64,000 nt of DNA from Rathayibacter sp. VKM Ac-2754 (GCF_009807095.1 NZ_WUCC01000001.1:599946-663945); one strand, 5' to 3'; positions 30,339 through 40,120 are shown, counted from the stretch's first letter. Notes: generated by a model from the sequence alone, not told the origin. Made by a program: numbers and translations.

Positions 30339-31235
30339 TCAGGCCGAGGCGTGCGCGTCGGCGACATCGGCCAGGCACTCGCGGAACGTCCGCACCGCCG
30401 GCGACGCCAGTCCCGCCTCCCGCTGCGCGGTGAAGATCGTGCGGCGGGGCAGGCCCGGCAGGTCGAGCAGGCGGCAGTCGGGGGTCTCGCCGGCCCAGAC
30501 CAGGTCGGGCATCAGCGCGACGGCGTTGCCGGAGGCGACGAGGCGGATCTGCGCCTGCAGGTCGGCGGTCTCGAAGCGCACGTCGGGCTCGAAGCCGGCG
30601 ACGCGGCAGAGCTGCTCGGCGAAGTGGCGGCTGGCGGTGCCGCGCGGCTCCATCACCCAGGCGGCGTCGCGCACGTCGCCCAACGAGAGCGCTGCGGAGT
30701 CGCGGCGCACCGCGAGGCGGATCGCGTCGGTCGTGAGGTCGGCGCGCACCAGGCCCGGCAGCCACGACACCGAGTGGCCGGGGTACTGCTCGGCGACGAC
30801 GAGGTCGAACTCGCGCGCCCACGACGTCTCGTGCAGCGCCCCCTCCGGTTCGCGCTGCACCATCTCGACCCGGACCTCGGGCGCGCGCTCGGCGATCGCC
30901 CGCAGCGCGCCCGGCATCAGCGCGAGCGCGGCCGACTGGAAGACCGCGACCCGGACGCGGCCCGTGACCGACTCGCCCGACGCGGCGAGCGCCGCCTCCG
31001 CCCGCTCGAGCAGCGCCAGCACCTCGCCCGCCGCCTCGACCAGGATCTCGGCCTGCGGGGTGAGCTGCACCCGCCGCCCGACCTTGCGCAGCAGCTCGAC
31101 GCCGGTCTCGCGCTCGAGCACGCTCAGCTGCTGCGACACCGCGGAGGGACTGTAGGCGAGGGCCTCGGCGGCGGCGGCGAGCGTGCCGCGGATGGCGACC
31201 TCGCGCAGCAGCACGAGGCGGCGGACGTCGAGCAT
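30339..31235 (-). CDS. LysR-family transcriptional regulator
   Basis: A 298-residue LTTR with the N-terminal winged helix (MLDVRRLVLLREVAIRGTLA, then AAAEALAYSPSAVSQQLSVLE at about 21-41) and a two-lobed effector domain (about 90-290). It is divergent from putA with 111 bp between starts, the typical arrangement for a LysR controlling its neighbour; proline or a catabolite would be the likely effector (inference). It is convergent with the importer operon (4 bp between stops), so a role in that operon is less likely but not excluded. A frame covering the same region up to 31248 is a shadow. Confidence 0.9.
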   Translation of the reverse strand: MLDVRRLVLLREVAIRGTLAAAAEALAYSPSAVSQQLSVLERETGVELLRKVGRRVQLTPQAEILVEAAGEVLALLERAEAALAASGESVTGRVRVAVFQSAALALMPGALRAIAERAPEVRVEMVQREPEGALHETSWAREFDLVVAEQYPGHSVSWLPGLVRADLTTDAIRLAVRRDSAALSLGDVRDAAWVMEPRGTASRHFAEQLCRVAGFEPDVRFETADLQAQIRLVASGNAVALMPDLVWAGETPDCRLLDLPGLPRRTIFTAQREAGLASPAVRTFRECLADVADAHASA

Positions 31236-31263
31236 CGGAGACTCCCATCGATCACTTCAGCTG

Positions 31264-31275
31264 ACCGGTACCGGT
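31264..31275. promoter_or_regulatory. Palindrome in the LysR-putA intergenic region
   Basis: ACCGGTACCGGT is a perfect 12-bp palindrome near the middle of the 111-bp divergent region. A second imperfect dyad, CTG...CAG, lies at 31291-31306. Either could be the LysR site. The putA start has a near-perfect AAGGAGAT site at 31334-31341. Confidence 0.4.
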
Positions 31276-31346
31276 AAGGAACGATCGCTTCTGCTCAACG
31301 GTACAGCGGACGAATACTGAGGTCACCGCCCCTGAAGGAGATCCCC

Positions 31347-34300
31347 GTGACCGACCTCGCCGCCCCCGCCCGCCCGACCGGACCCTCCCCCGACTCCGTC
31401 GACCCGCGACTGGTCGACGAGAGCGTCGCCCTGGTGCGCCGCTGGCTGCGCGAGGCCGCGCAGATCCCGGTGGACGCCTCCGGGACGCAGCTCGCGGGAG
31501 TGCTGAAGGACCCGTCCGGCCTCGACTTCACGGTCGGCTTCGTCGACGGAGTCGTGCGGCCCGAGGACACGCGGGTCGCCGCCGCGGCGCTCCGCTCGAT
31601 CGCGGGCGGGGTCCCCGCGTTCCTCCCCGCCCCGATGCGCGGGGCCGTCGCGCTCGGCGGCGTGATGGCTCCGCTGCTGCCCGACGTGGTCGTGCCGATC
31701 GCGCGGCGCGTGCTGCGGCGGATGGTCGGCCACCTCATCATCGACGCGACCGACTCGCGGCTCGGCCCGGCGATCGCGAAGATCCGCCGCGAGGGCGTGC
31801 GGCTCAACATGAACCTGCTCGGCGAGGCCGTGCTCGGCCGGGCGGAGGCGCAGCGCCGCCTCGAGGGCACCCACCGCCTCCTCGCCCGTGACGATGTCGA
31901 CTACGTCTCGATCAAGGTCTCCTCGACAGTCGCCCCGCACAACCCGTGGGCGTTCGACGCGGCGGTCGACGACATCGTCGACGAGCTCGCTCCGCTGTTC
32001 GCGCGGGCCGCGGCCGCGTCGCCGCAGAAGTTCGTGAACCTCGACATGGAGGAGTACAAGGACCTCGACCTCACGATCGCGGTCTTCACCCGCCTGCTCG
32101 ACCGCCCCGAGTTCTCGAGCCTCGAGGCCGGCATCGTGCTGCAGGCCTACCTGCCCGACGCGCTGGCGGCGATGATCCGCCTGCAGGAGTGGAGCGCCGC
32201 CCGTCGCGCCCGCGGCGGCGCCGGCATCAAGGTGCGCCTGGTCAAGGGCGCGAACCTGCCGATGGAGCAGGTCGAGGCCTCGGTGCACGGCTGGCCGCTC
32301 GCCACCTGGAGCACGAAGCAGGACTCGGACACCCACTACAAGCGCGTCGTCGACTACGCGCTGCACCCCGAGCGGATCCGCAACGTCCGCCTCGGCGTCG
32401 CCGGGCACAACCTCTTCGACGTCGCCTACTCGTGGCTGCTCGCCGGCGAGCGCGGGGTCCGCGACGGCATCGAGTACGAGATGCTCCTCGGCATGGCGCA
32501 GGGCCAGGCGGAGGCGGTGCGCCGCACGGTCGGGTCGCTCCTGCTCTACACGCCGGTGGTCGCGCCGGCCGAGTTCGACGTCGCGATCGCGTACCTCATC
32601 CGCCGGCTCGAGGAGGGGGCGTCGAGCGAGAACTTCATGTCGGCCGTCTTCGAGCTCGAGTCGAACGAGGCGCTCTTCGCGCGGGAGGAGTCGCGGTTCC
32701 GCGCCTCCGTCACCGCGCTCGACGGGGCGGTGCCACCCGCGCACCGGGTCGCCGACCGGTTCGCCGCGTCGGGGCGCCCGGGATTCGGGGACTTCCGCAG
32801 CACGCCCGACACCGACCCGTCCGTCGCGGCGAACCGGGAGTGGGCGACGCAGATCCTGGCGCGCGTGCCGTCGTCGCGGCTCGGGGCCGACGCGATCACC
32901 GCGGCCACGATCTCGACCCGCGACGAGCTGGAGGCGGGGATCGCCGCGACCCGCGCCTCCGGCTGGGGCTCCGTGCCCGCCGACGAGCGCGCCCGCATCC
33001 TGCACCGCGCCGGCGACGAGCTCGAGGCGCGCCGCGCCGACCTGCTCGAGGTGATGGCGGCCGAGGCCGGCAAGACGATCGACCAGGGCGACCCGGAGGT
33101 GTCGGAGGCGATCGACTTCGCGCACTACTACGCCGAGCGCGCCCGCGAGCTCGAGGACCTCGACGGCGCCCGGTTCGCTCCCGCCGAGCTCACGCTCGTC
33201 GCTCCGCCGTGGAACTTCCCCGTCGCGATCCCGGCCGGAGGCGTGCTCGCCGCACTGGCCGCCGGCTCGGCCGTGGTACTCAAGCCCGCCGGGCCGACCG
33301 CGCGCTGCGGTGCGGTCGTCGCCGAGGCGCTGTGGGCCGCCGGAGTCCCGCGCGAGGCGCTGCTGCTGCTCCGCCTTCCCGAGGAGGAGCTCGGCCGCGA
33401 CCTGGTCGCGCACCCCTCCGTCGATCGCGTGATCCTCACCGGCGCGTACGAGACGGCAGAGCTCTTCCGCTCCTTCCGCCACGATCTGCCGCTGCTCGCC
33501 GAGACGAGCGGCAAGAACGCGATCATCGTCACTCCGTCGGCCGATCTCGACCTCGCGGTGAAGGACGTCGTCTCGAGCGCCTTCGGCCACGCCGGCCAGA
33601 AGTGCTCGGCCGCCTCGCTCGTCGTGCTCGTCGGCTCGGTCGCTCGCTCGAAGCGGTTCCGCGCGCAGCTGCTCGACGCGGTCGCCTCCCTCACGGTCGG
33701 CTCCCCGACCGACCCCGCCACCCGGATGGGTCCGGTGATCGAGCCGGCCGCGGGCAAGCTGCTGCGCGGGCTGACCACGCTCGGCGCGGGCGAGACCTGG
33801 CTGCTCGAGCCGCGCCGGCTCGACGCCTCGGGGATGCTGTGGAGCCCGGGCGTCCGCGACGGCGTGCGCCGCGGCTCCGAGTTCCACCGCACCGAGTACT
33901 TCGGACCGGTGCTCGGGATCATGACCGCGGACTCGCTGGAGGACGCCATCGCGGTCGTGAACGACGTCGACTACGGCCTCACCTCCGGTCTCCACGCGCT
34001 CGACCCGGCCGAGATCGGCACCTGGCTCGAGACGACCGAGGCGGGCAACCTCTACGTCAACCGCGGCATCACCGGCGCGATCGTCGAGCGCCAGCCGTTC
34101 GGCGGCTGGAAGAAGTCGGCGGTCGGCCCGGGCACCAAGGCGGGCGGCCCCGACTACCTGCTCGCCCTGGGCTCGTGGGTTCCCGCGGCATCGGCGGCGA
34201 CGACGCCCGCGAGCCCCCGCGCCGCCGCTCTCGTCATGGCGGCTCGCGCCGAGCTGCCGGTCGCGGAGGCGGGGTCGGTCGAACGGGCCGCGAGCAGCAT

Positions 34301-34799
34301 CGCGGCGGCGTGGGACGCGCACTTCTCGAGGAGCAGCGACGTCACCGGCCTCTCGGCCGAGCGCAACGTCTTCCGGCACCGGCCTTACGACTCCGCGGTG
34401 CTGGTGCGGCTGGCCTCACCGGGCTCGCTCGGATCGCTCGCCATGGTCGCGTCCGCGGCGGCGACGGCCTCGGCACGGGTGGCGATCTCGACATCGGTGG
34501 CACTGCCACCGCAGCTCGCGGCGGCGCTCGGCGGTGTCGCGGAGAGCATCGTCGTCGAGGACTCCGCCGCGTGGGAGGCGCGGGTGCGCGCCCACGGCTC
34601 CGGCCGGGTCCGCCTGCTCGGCGCTCCCGCCTCCTCCGTCACCGCGGTCACCGAGGGACGCCCCGACCTCGCGGTCTACGCCGGTCCCGCGACCGAGTCC
34701 GGGCGCCTGGAGCTGCTCCCGTTCGTCCGCGAGCAGGCCGTCTCGATCACCGCGCACCGCTTCGGCACGCCCGACCACCTGACCGACGCGCTGCTCTGA
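31347..34799 (+). CDS. putA: Bifunctional proline dehydrogenase / L-glutamate gamma-semialdehyde dehydrogenase
   Basis: A 1150-residue fused enzyme that oxidises proline to glutamate. The FAD-dependent proline dehydrogenase barrel is at about 90-460 (VKGANLPMEQVEAS; the closing RIRNVRLGVAGHNLFD region). The aldehyde dehydrogenase domain is at about 500-960, with the LVAPPWNFPVAIPAGG block, the general base Glu in LLAETSGKNAIIV and catalytic Cys753 in GQKCSAA. The last 190 residues are a C-terminal extension like those of long PutA proteins. There is no ribbon-helix-helix DNA-binding domain, so regulation must come from elsewhere, probably the divergent LysR. Many actinobacteria use two separate enzymes; here they are fused. 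GTG start after AAGGAGAT. Confidence 0.95.
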   Translation: MTDLAAPARPTGPSPDSVDPRLVDESVALVRRWLREAAQIPVDASGTQLAGVLKDPSGLDFTVGFVDGVVRPEDTRVAAAALRSIAGGVPAFLPAPMRGAVALGGVMAPLLPDVVVPIARRVLRRMVGHLIIDATDSRLGPAIAKIRREGVRLNMNLLGEAVLGRAEAQRRLEGTHRLLARDDVDYVSIKVSSTVAPHNPWAFDAAVDDIVDELAPLFARAAAASPQKFVNLDMEEYKDLDLTIAVFTRLLDRPEFSSLEAGIVLQAYLPDALAAMIRLQEWSAARRARGGAGIKVRLVKGANLPMEQVEASVHGWPLATWSTKQDSDTHYKRVVDYALHPERIRNVRLGVAGHNLFDVAYSWLLAGERGVRDGIEYEMLLGMAQGQAEAVRRTVGSLLLYTPVVAPAEFDVAIAYLIRRLEEGASSENFMSAVFELESNEALFAREESRFRASVTALDGAVPPAHRVADRFAASGRPGFGDFRSTPDTDPSVAANREWATQILARVPSSRLGADAITAATISTRDELEAGIAATRASGWGSVPADERARILHRAGDELEARRADLLEVMAAEAGKTIDQGDPEVSEAIDFAHYYAERARELEDLDGARFAPAELTLVAPPWNFPVAIPAGGVLAALAAGSAVVLKPAGPTARCGAVVAEALWAAGVPREALLLLRLPEEELGRDLVAHPSVDRVILTGAYETAELFRSFRHDLPLLAETSGKNAIIVTPSADLDLAVKDVVSSAFGHAGQKCSAASLVVLVGSVARSKRFRAQLLDAVASLTVGSPTDPATRMGPVIEPAAGKLLRGLTTLGAGETWLLEPRRLDASGMLWSPGVRDGVRRGSEFHRTEYFGPVLGIMTADSLEDAIAVVNDVDYGLTSGLHALDPAEIGTWLETTEAGNLYVNRGITGAIVERQPFGGWKKSAVGPGTKAGGPDYLLALGSWVPAASAATTPASPRAAALVMAARAELPVAEAGSVERAASSIAAAWDAHFSRSSDVTGLSAERNVFRHRPYDSAVLVRLASPGSLGSLAMVASAAATASARVAISTSVALPPQLAAALGGVAESIVVEDSAAWEARVRAHGSGRVRLLGAPASSVTAVTEGRPDLAVYAGPATESGRLELLPFVREQAVSITAHRFGTPDHLTDALL

Positions 34800-34811
34800 G
34801 CGGGCCGTCCG

Positions 34812-36335
34812 CTAGAACAGCCCGCGCGGCGACTCCACCGAGGCGAGCACGCCGGGGGCCGCGACGACCGTGAGGCGCCCGACCTCCTCCGCGGTCAGCT
34901 CGGGCAGGCGCTGCGCGAGGGCGAGGAAGCGCTCGATCTCGTCGCTCTCGACGACGCCCTCGGCGAGGGTGCGGAACTTCGCGATGTACTGCTCTCGCGT
35001 GAACGGGTGGGCGCCCAGCGGGTGCGCATCCGCCACCGCGATCTCGTCGACGATCGTCGTGCCGTCGGTGAGCACGATCTCGACGCGCGCGCCGAACGCC
35101 TTCTCGGCGGGGTCGACGGAGTGGTAGCGGCGCGTCCACTCCGCATCCTCCTCGGTCGTGGTGCGCTGCCAGAGCGCGACCGTGTCGGGGCGGGCGGCGC
35201 GCTCGGGCGCGTAGCTGCGCTCGTGGTGCCAGGCGCCGTCCTGCAGCGCCACGGTGAAGATGTAGGGCACCGAGTGGTCGAGCGTCTCACGCGAGGCGGT
35301 GGGGTCGTACTTCTGCGGGTCGTTCGCGCCCGAGCCGATCACGTAGTGCGTGTGGTGCGACGTGTGGATGACGATCCGCTCGACGCGCTCGGGGTCGGCC
35401 GCCTCGGGGTGCGCGTGGTGCAGGCGGCGGGCGAGGTCGATCAGCGCCTGCGCCTGGTACTCGGCCGAGTGCTCCTTCGTGTACGTGTCGAGGATCGCGC
35501 GCTTCGACTCGCCCGCATCGGGCAGCGGCACGTCGTACGAGCCCTCTGGCCCGTCGAGCAGCCAGGCGATCACGCCGTCCTCGCCCTCGTAGATCGGCGA
35601 GGGGCTGGTCTCGCCGCGCATCGCCCGGTCGACGGCCTCGATCGCCGCCTTGCCTGCGAAGGCGGGGGCGTACGCCTTCCAGCTCGAGATCTCGCCCTTG
35701 CGCGACTGCCTCGTCGCCGTCGTGGTGTGCAGCGCCTGGGCGATCGCCTGCTCGATCGTCCCGACGTCGAGGCCCAGCATCGTGCCGATGCCCGCGGCGG
35801 CCGAGGGGCCGAGGTGCGCGACGTGGTCGATCTTGTGCCGGTGCAGGCTGATCGCGCGGACGAGGTCGACCTGGACCTCGTAGCCGGTCACGATGCCGCG
35901 CAGCAGCTGCGCGCCTCCGATTCCGGCGTGCTGGGCGACCGCGATCAGCGGCGGGATGTTGTCGCCGGGGTGCGAGTACTCGGCCGCGAGGAACGTGTCG
36001 TGGTAGTCGAGCTCGCGCACCGCGACTCCGTTGGCCCACGCCGCCCACTCGGGCGAGACGCGGCGGGCGGGGTCGACTCCGACCACGTTCGCGCCGTCGC
36101 CGCCGATCGAGGCGGGGTGCGCGAGGGCCTGCGACCGGGCGGCCACGACGGGGCGGCGGAGCAGGGAGGCGACGGCCACGGCGGCGTTGTCGATGACGCG
36201 GTTGACCACCATCTCGGCGACGTCGGCATCGACCTCGACGGGATCGGCGGCGACCTCGGCGAGCGCGTGGGCGAGCTGCCCGTGACGCGGGAGCTCCTCG
36301 TCGCTGCGGTGGACGCGGACGTGGTGATCGTGCAC
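34812..36335 (-). CDS. prpD: MmgE/PrpD-family 2-methylcitrate dehydratase
   Basis: A 507-residue protein with the PrpD plan: [19 protein letters not shown] (about 110-128) is the hallmark of the all-helical domain, followed by [21 protein letters not shown] (about 208-228) and a C-terminal alpha/beta domain ([18 protein letters not shown]). PrpD dehydrates 2-methylcitrate in propionate catabolism. The partner genes prpB and prpC are not beside it: the neighbours are putA (convergent, 12 bp apart) and a Ppx phosphatase (divergent). GTG start 36335 follows GAAGGAG. Either it works with unlinked partners or is a related MmgE-type dehydratase. Confidence 0.9.
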   Translation of the reverse strand: MHDHHVRVHRSDEELPRHGQLAHALAEVAADPVEVDADVAEMVVNRVIDNAAVAVASLLRRPVVAARSQALAHPASIGGDGANVVGVDPARRVSPEWAAWANGVAVRELDYHDTFLAAEYSHPGDNIPPLIAVAQHAGIGGAQLLRGIVTGYEVQVDLVRAISLHRHKIDHVAHLGPSAAAGIGTMLGLDVGTIEQAIAQALHTTTATRQSRKGEISSWKAYAPAFAGKAAIEAVDRAMRGETSPSPIYEGEDGVIAWLLDGPEGSYDVPLPDAGESKRAILDTYTKEHSAEYQAQALIDLARRLHHAHPEAADPERVERIVIHTSHHTHYVIGSGANDPQKYDPTASRETLDHSVPYIFTVALQDGAWHHERSYAPERAARPDTVALWQRTTTEEDAEWTRRYHSVDPAEKAFGARVEIVLTDGTTIVDEIAVADAHPLGAHPFTREQYIAKFRTLAEGVVESDEIERFLALAQRLPELTAEEVGRLTVVAAPGVLASVESPRGLF

Positions 36336-36400
36336 GGGTGCTCCTTCGACGACGGTCCCGCCAATCTATCGTCGCCGTCGCCAGGCGCTTGAATGGGCTC

Positions 36401-37324
36401 ATGCCCACTCCCGCCCGCGTCGCCGCGTTCGACTGCGGCACGAACTCCCTCCGCCTGCTGATCGCCGACGTCGAGGGCGGTGCGCTCGTCGACGTGCTGC
36501 GGCGCACCGAGATCGTGCGGCTCGGGCACGGCGTCGACCGCACCGGCCGCTTCGACCCGGCGGCGCTCGAGCGCACCCTCGCCGTCACCCGCGAGTACGC
36601 CGGGCTGGCGCGCGAGGCCGGCGCCGAGCGACTCCGCTTCGTCGCGACCTCGGCGACCCGCGACGCCGCCGACCGCGGCGTGTTCCTCGACGAGGTCGAG
36701 CAGATCATCGGGGTCCGCCCCGAGACGATCAGCGGCGAGGAGGAGGCGGCCCTCTCGTTCCGCGGCGCCGTCTCGGCCGTCGACTCCGCCCGGCCCGTCC
36801 TCGTCGTCGACCTCGGCGGCGGATCGACCGAGCTGGTCCTCGGCGGCGCAGCGCCCGAGCAGGCGCACTCGATGGACGTCGGCAGCGTCCGGCTGACCGA
36901 GCGGCACCGGCGGGCCGCCGCGCCGACGGCGGCCGAGCGGGAGGCGATCCGCGGCGATGTGCGGGCCGCGCTGGCCGCCTCCTCCGTCGACCTGGCTGCC
37001 GCCCGCAGCGTCGTCGGAGTCGCGGCGACCGTGCTGACGATCACGGCGCACGTGCTCCGTCTCGAGGTCTACGACCGTGCGGCGCTCGAGGCCACCCTGC
37101 CGATCGCCGAGGTGCTCGCCGCCTGCGACGAGCTCGCCGCGCTCTCCCCCGCCGAGGCGGCGGCGCTGCCGTACGTCCGGAGCGGTCGCGAGGACGTGCT
37201 GGCGGCCGGGGCGCTGATCTGGGGCGAGGTGCTGCGCGCGGCGCAGGCGGCGTCTCCGGGGCTCGACACGGTCACGACGACCGCGCACGACATCCTCGAC
37301 GGGATAGCGCTGGGCCTGGGCTGA
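36401..37324 (+). CDS. Ppx/GppA-family phosphatase
   Basis: A 307-residue member of the exopolyphosphatase/guanosine pentaphosphatase family (ASKHA fold). Conserved phosphate-binding stretches are FDCGTNSLRLL (10-20), TSATRDA (83-89), SGEEEA (111-116) with the catalytic Glu, and VVDLGGGSTELVL (135-147). Length corresponds to the short actinobacterial PPX form lacking C-terminal domains. It hydrolyses polyphosphate ends or pppGpp; which one is not readable. ATG 36401 is the family start. PPK2 at 4181 makes this the second polyphosphate-related gene in the window, but they are unlinked. Confidence 0.9.
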   Translation: MPTPARVAAFDCGTNSLRLLIADVEGGALVDVLRRTEIVRLGHGVDRTGRFDPAALERTLAVTREYAGLAREAGAERLRFVATSATRDAADRGVFLDEVEQIIGVRPETISGEEEAALSFRGAVSAVDSARPVLVVDLGGGSTELVLGGAAPEQAHSMDVGSVRLTERHRRAAAPTAAEREAIRGDVRAALAASSVDLAAARSVVGVAATVLTITAHVLRLEVYDRAALEATLPIAEVLAACDELAALSPAEAAALPYVRSGREDVLAAGALIWGEVLRAAQAASPGLDTVTTTAHDILDGIALGLG

Positions 37325-37369
37325 CCCCCTCGAGGTACGGTGGGCGGACCGCCTCTGGAAGGAAGCTCC

Positions 37370-37687
37370 ATGACCGAGCCCGTCGTCGTCCACGTCGTCT
37401 TCACCCCCGCCGAGGGAGCCCTCGACCGGATGGTCGACGCCCTCCGCGCCGGCATCGCCGAGGTGCACACCGAGCCCGGCTGCGAGCTGTACTCGATCCA
37501 CCACGCGCCCGACGGCACCGTCGTGATGATCGAGAAGTGGACCACCGCCGAGGATCTCGACACCCACGGCGCGGGCGAGCCCGTCGCCCGGATGAACGCG
37601 GCGCTCGAGGGCCTGCTGGCCGAGCCCCCGCGCATCGTCCGACTGGCCCCCATCCCCGCCGGCACCCCTTCGCAGGGCGCCCTCTGA
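37370..37687 (+). CDS. Antibiotic biosynthesis monooxygenase (ABM/quinol monooxygenase-like) protein
   Basis: A 105-residue single-domain ferredoxin-like-fold protein. EPGCELYSIHHAPDGTVVMIEKW (about 38-60) followed by an HGAGEPVARMN helix is the usual ABM domain pattern, found in cofactor-free monooxygenases and in many small proteins of unknown role. ATG 37370 follows GGAAGGAAG. It lies 45 bp after the phosphatase gene and may be cotranscribed with it. Confidence 0.85.
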   Translation: MTEPVVVHVVFTPAEGALDRMVDALRAGIAEVHTEPGCELYSIHHAPDGTVVMIEKWTTAEDLDTHGAGEPVARMNAALEGLLAEPPRIVRLAPIPAGTPSQGAL

Positions 37688-37697
37688 TCCGCTCAGG

Positions 37698-39065
37698 TCA
37701 CCCGGTCAGAGCGCTCCCGGAGTCACGGGGCAGCCGGGCGGCGGCGACCAGCGGCACGAGGGTGAGCGCGGCCATCGCCAGGAACGCGAACCGGTAGGGC
37801 ACGAGGCCGGGGCCGAAGGCCGACCCGACGGCCAGCGCGATGCCGCCCGCGGCGACTCCGAAGCCGGCGGCGACCTGCTGCGTCGTCGCGCTCAGCGTGT
37901 TCGCGCCCGACATCCCCTCGGGCGGGACCTCGGCGAAGGTGACGGTGTTGTAGGCGGTGAAGCCCGCCGACCGCGCGACGCCGCTGAGCACCAGAAGCGC
38001 GACGATCGCCGCGATCGGGACGTCCGTGGTGAGGAACGCCATCGCCGCCATGCAGGCGACCCCGACCACGTTCGAGACGACCAGCACCGCGCGGAACCCG
38101 GCGGTGCGCAGCAGCCACGTCGTCGCGGGCTTGATCGCGAGGTTGCCGACGAACAGCGCCAGCACCACCGACCCGGCCTGCACCGCGTCCCAGCCGAAGG
38201 CGTCCTGGAACAGCAGCGGCAGCAGGAACGGCACGGCGCTGATGGTCGCGCGGTAGAGCGATCCGCTGGCGTTGGCGACGCGGAAGGTCGAGAAGCGGAA
38301 CGCGTCGAGGCGCACGAGCGGGTGCGGCGTGCGCAGCAGGTGCCGGACCGCGACCAGGGTGACGGCTGCGCCTCCGACCGCGAGGGCGAGCGCCAGCGGG
38401 TCGATCGAGTCGGCCGAGACGAGTCCGGAGGCGCCGACCAGCGCGCCCAGGCCGATCGCGACGAGCACGAGGCCGACGACGTCGAGCGGCGGCGGCGCCT
38501 CCTCGGCGGTCGCCGGGATGATCCGTCGCGCGATCACGAACGCGACCACGCCGAGCGGCAGGTTGATCAGGAAGATCCAGTGCCAGGAGGCGTAGGTGGT
38601 CAGCAGACCGCCGATGAACGGCGCGAGGATCGGCGCGACGAGACCGGGCCAGACGAGGATCGCGATGGCGCGGATGATCCCCTCCCGAGGAGTCACGCGC
38701 AGGACCGCGAGTCGGCCGACCGGCACCATCAGCGCCCCGCCGACGCCCTGGAGCACGCGCGCGGCCACCAGCAGCGGCAGGGTCGGGCTGAGCGCGCAGA
38801 GCAGCGACGCGACGGTGAAGATCGCGATCGCGAGGGTGAAGACGCGGCGCACCCCGAAGCGCTCGCTGAGCCAGCCCGAGGCGGGGATGAGGACGGCGAC
38901 GGTCAGGAGGAACGCGGTGACGGTGATGGCGACGGCCGCGGAGTCGACGCCCAGGTCGGCGCCGATCGCGGGGGCCGCGGTGGTGACGATCGTGGCGTCG
39001 AGGTTCTCCATGAAGAAGCAGCCCGCGACGAGGAAGGCGATCGCGCGTTGACGGCGGGGATCCAG
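37698..39065 (-). CDS. MFS transporter, DHA2 (EmrB-like), probable CTG start
   Basis: A membrane protein of 455 residues from the proposed start. Its first helix (AIAFLVAGCFFMENLDATIV) contains the L-D-x-T-I-V motif of the drug:H+ antiporter-2 group, and a later RVLQGVGGALMVPVGRL is motif C-like. The frame has no ATG, GTG or TTG between the divergent gene and an ATG at 39011 that lies inside helix 1. A strong GAGGAGG at 39078-39072 is followed after 6 nt by CTG at 39065, so translation probably begins there. An ATG 39011 start would cut the first helix. Substrate unknown. Confidence 0.85.
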   Translation of the reverse strand: MDPRRQRAIAFLVAGCFFMENLDATIVTTAAPAIGADLGVDSAAVAITVTAFLLTVAVLIPASGWLSERFGVRRVFTLAIAIFTVASLLCALSPTLPLLVAARVLQGVGGALMVPVGRLAVLRVTPREGIIRAIAILVWPGLVAPILAPFIGGLLTTYASWHWIFLINLPLGVVAFVIARRIIPATAEEAPPPLDVVGLVLVAIGLGALVGASGLVSADSIDPLALALAVGGAAVTLVAVRHLLRTPHPLVRLDAFRFSTFRVANASGSLYRATISAVPFLLPLLFQDAFGWDAVQAGSVVLALFVGNLAIKPATTWLLRTAGFRAVLVVSNVVGVACMAAMAFLTTDVPIAAIVALLVLSGVARSAGFTAYNTVTFAEVPPEGMSGANTLSATTQQVAAGFGVAAGGIALAVGSAFGPGLVPYRFAFLAMAALTLVPLVAAARLPRDSGSALTG

Positions 39066-39125
39066 GGAGTGCCTCCTCGGGCGTTGGTGGGTGGGTGTGC
39101 GGGGGCCTCGGGTAGCGTCGACCGC

Positions 39126-39443
39126 ATGAGCGACAACGACGAGTCCCGGACCATTCAACTCCGCCGCTACGAGCTGGTGGACGGGGTGATGGACGACTTC
39201 CTCGCCTGGTACCGCGCGAAGATCGTCCCGGCCCGGGAGGCGAACGGATTCCGGATCGAGTTCGCCTACGCCGACCGCGAGGTGAACGAGTTCGTCTGGG
39301 CCGTCAGCGCCCCGGGCGACGCCGCGGCGTTCGCCGAGATCGAGTCGGTGTACCTGGTCTCCCCCGAGCGCGAGGCCGCCTTCGCGGGTGAGCCGACCCG
39401 GGTGGCGGTGCACCACGTGCGGCTCATCGAGCGGATCGTCTGA
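39126..39443 (+). CDS. NIPSNAP-like small protein
   Basis: A 105-residue protein with the pattern RRYELVDGVMDDFLAWYRAKIVPAREANGFRI-like start and EFVWAVSAPGDAAAFAEIE, reminiscent of NIPSNAP/dimeric alpha-beta barrel proteins. Function unknown. It is divergent from the MFS gene (60 bp apart) and its stop is 3 bp from the end of the SRPBCC gene on the other strand. Confidence 0.7.
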   Translation: MSDNDESRTIQLRRYELVDGVMDDFLAWYRAKIVPAREANGFRIEFAYADREVNEFVWAVSAPGDAAAFAEIESVYLVSPEREAAFAGEPTRVAVHHVRLIERIV

Positions 39444-39446
39444 GCG

Positions 39447-40046
39447 CTAGTCGCGCGCGCGCCTGACCGCGGCGATCGCCGCGCGGAACGCGAGCGATCC
39501 GATCGCCACCGAGGCGATCGTGCCGAGCAGGCGGGGCAGGACGCGCTTCTTCGTCGGCACTCCCTCGCGGTCGCGCGGCGAGGCGAGTGCGGCCGGCTCG
39601 AGGGTGCGCCCGTTGGCGCCCGCCTCGGCCATGTGCGCGAGCCTCCTCAGGGTCTCGATGTTGCGGATCCAGAGGAACGAGTGCAGGAGCGGCTTGGGGA
39701 TCAGCGTCCCCGGCCCCTTCACCGCGGTCTCGTGGATGCGCACCCGGCAGCCGCGGGCGTGCTCCTCGACCTCGAGCAGCACCCGCGCCTCGCCCATCGG
39801 CCAGCCGGCCGCCTGGATCAGGAAGCGGCGCGACGGGTCCCACTCGAGCACGGTGGTCTCGTCGTCGATGACGAGCGGCCAGACTCCGAACGAGTGGTGC
39901 AGCTTCGAGCCGACGTGCGGCCAGTCGCGGCCGACCTCGCGCATCCTGGACGACCCCACCACCCAGCCGGGGAAGAGCCATCCGTTCGCGAAGACCGCGA
40001 AGACGTACTCGGGTGGGCAGTGGAAGACGCGGGTGTTGCGGGACAT
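39447..40046 (-). CDS. SRPBCC-family (START-like) protein
   Basis: A 199-residue protein with an SRPBCC lipid- or ligand-binding fold over about 1-150: VFHCPPEYVFAVFANGWLFPGWV at the N-terminus and WDPSRRFLIQAAGWP, GPGTLIPKPLLHSF in the body. The C-terminus (about 170-199) contains a hydrophobic segment (LLGTIASVAIGSLAFRAAIAAV) that may attach it to the membrane. ATG 40046. It is third in a same-strand group with an FAD oxidoreductase and an SDR, which suggests handling of a hydrophobic substrate (inference). Confidence 0.8.
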   Translation of the reverse strand: MSRNTRVFHCPPEYVFAVFANGWLFPGWVVGSSRMREVGRDWPHVGSKLHHSFGVWPLVIDDETTVLEWDPSRRFLIQAAGWPMGEARVLLEVEEHARGCRVRIHETAVKGPGTLIPKPLLHSFLWIRNIETLRRLAHMAEAGANGRTLEPAALASPRDREGVPTKKRVLPRLLGTIASVAIGSLAFRAAIAAVRRARD

Positions 40047-40120
40047 CGCGGGCTCCTTGTCGTGAGGATCCCGGCGCAGACGGTCGTGACGACTGCGCTC
40101 GGCGAGCGGGTGCTCCTCCC

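Noticed and set aside
31323..34379. A 1018-codon minus-strand frame antisense to putA
   Set aside because: Shadow of putA; composition is unlike real proteins and there is no motif support.
34799..34812. A terminator between the convergent putA and prpD genes
   Set aside because: Only 12 bases separate the stops and no hairpin with a T-run is visible there.
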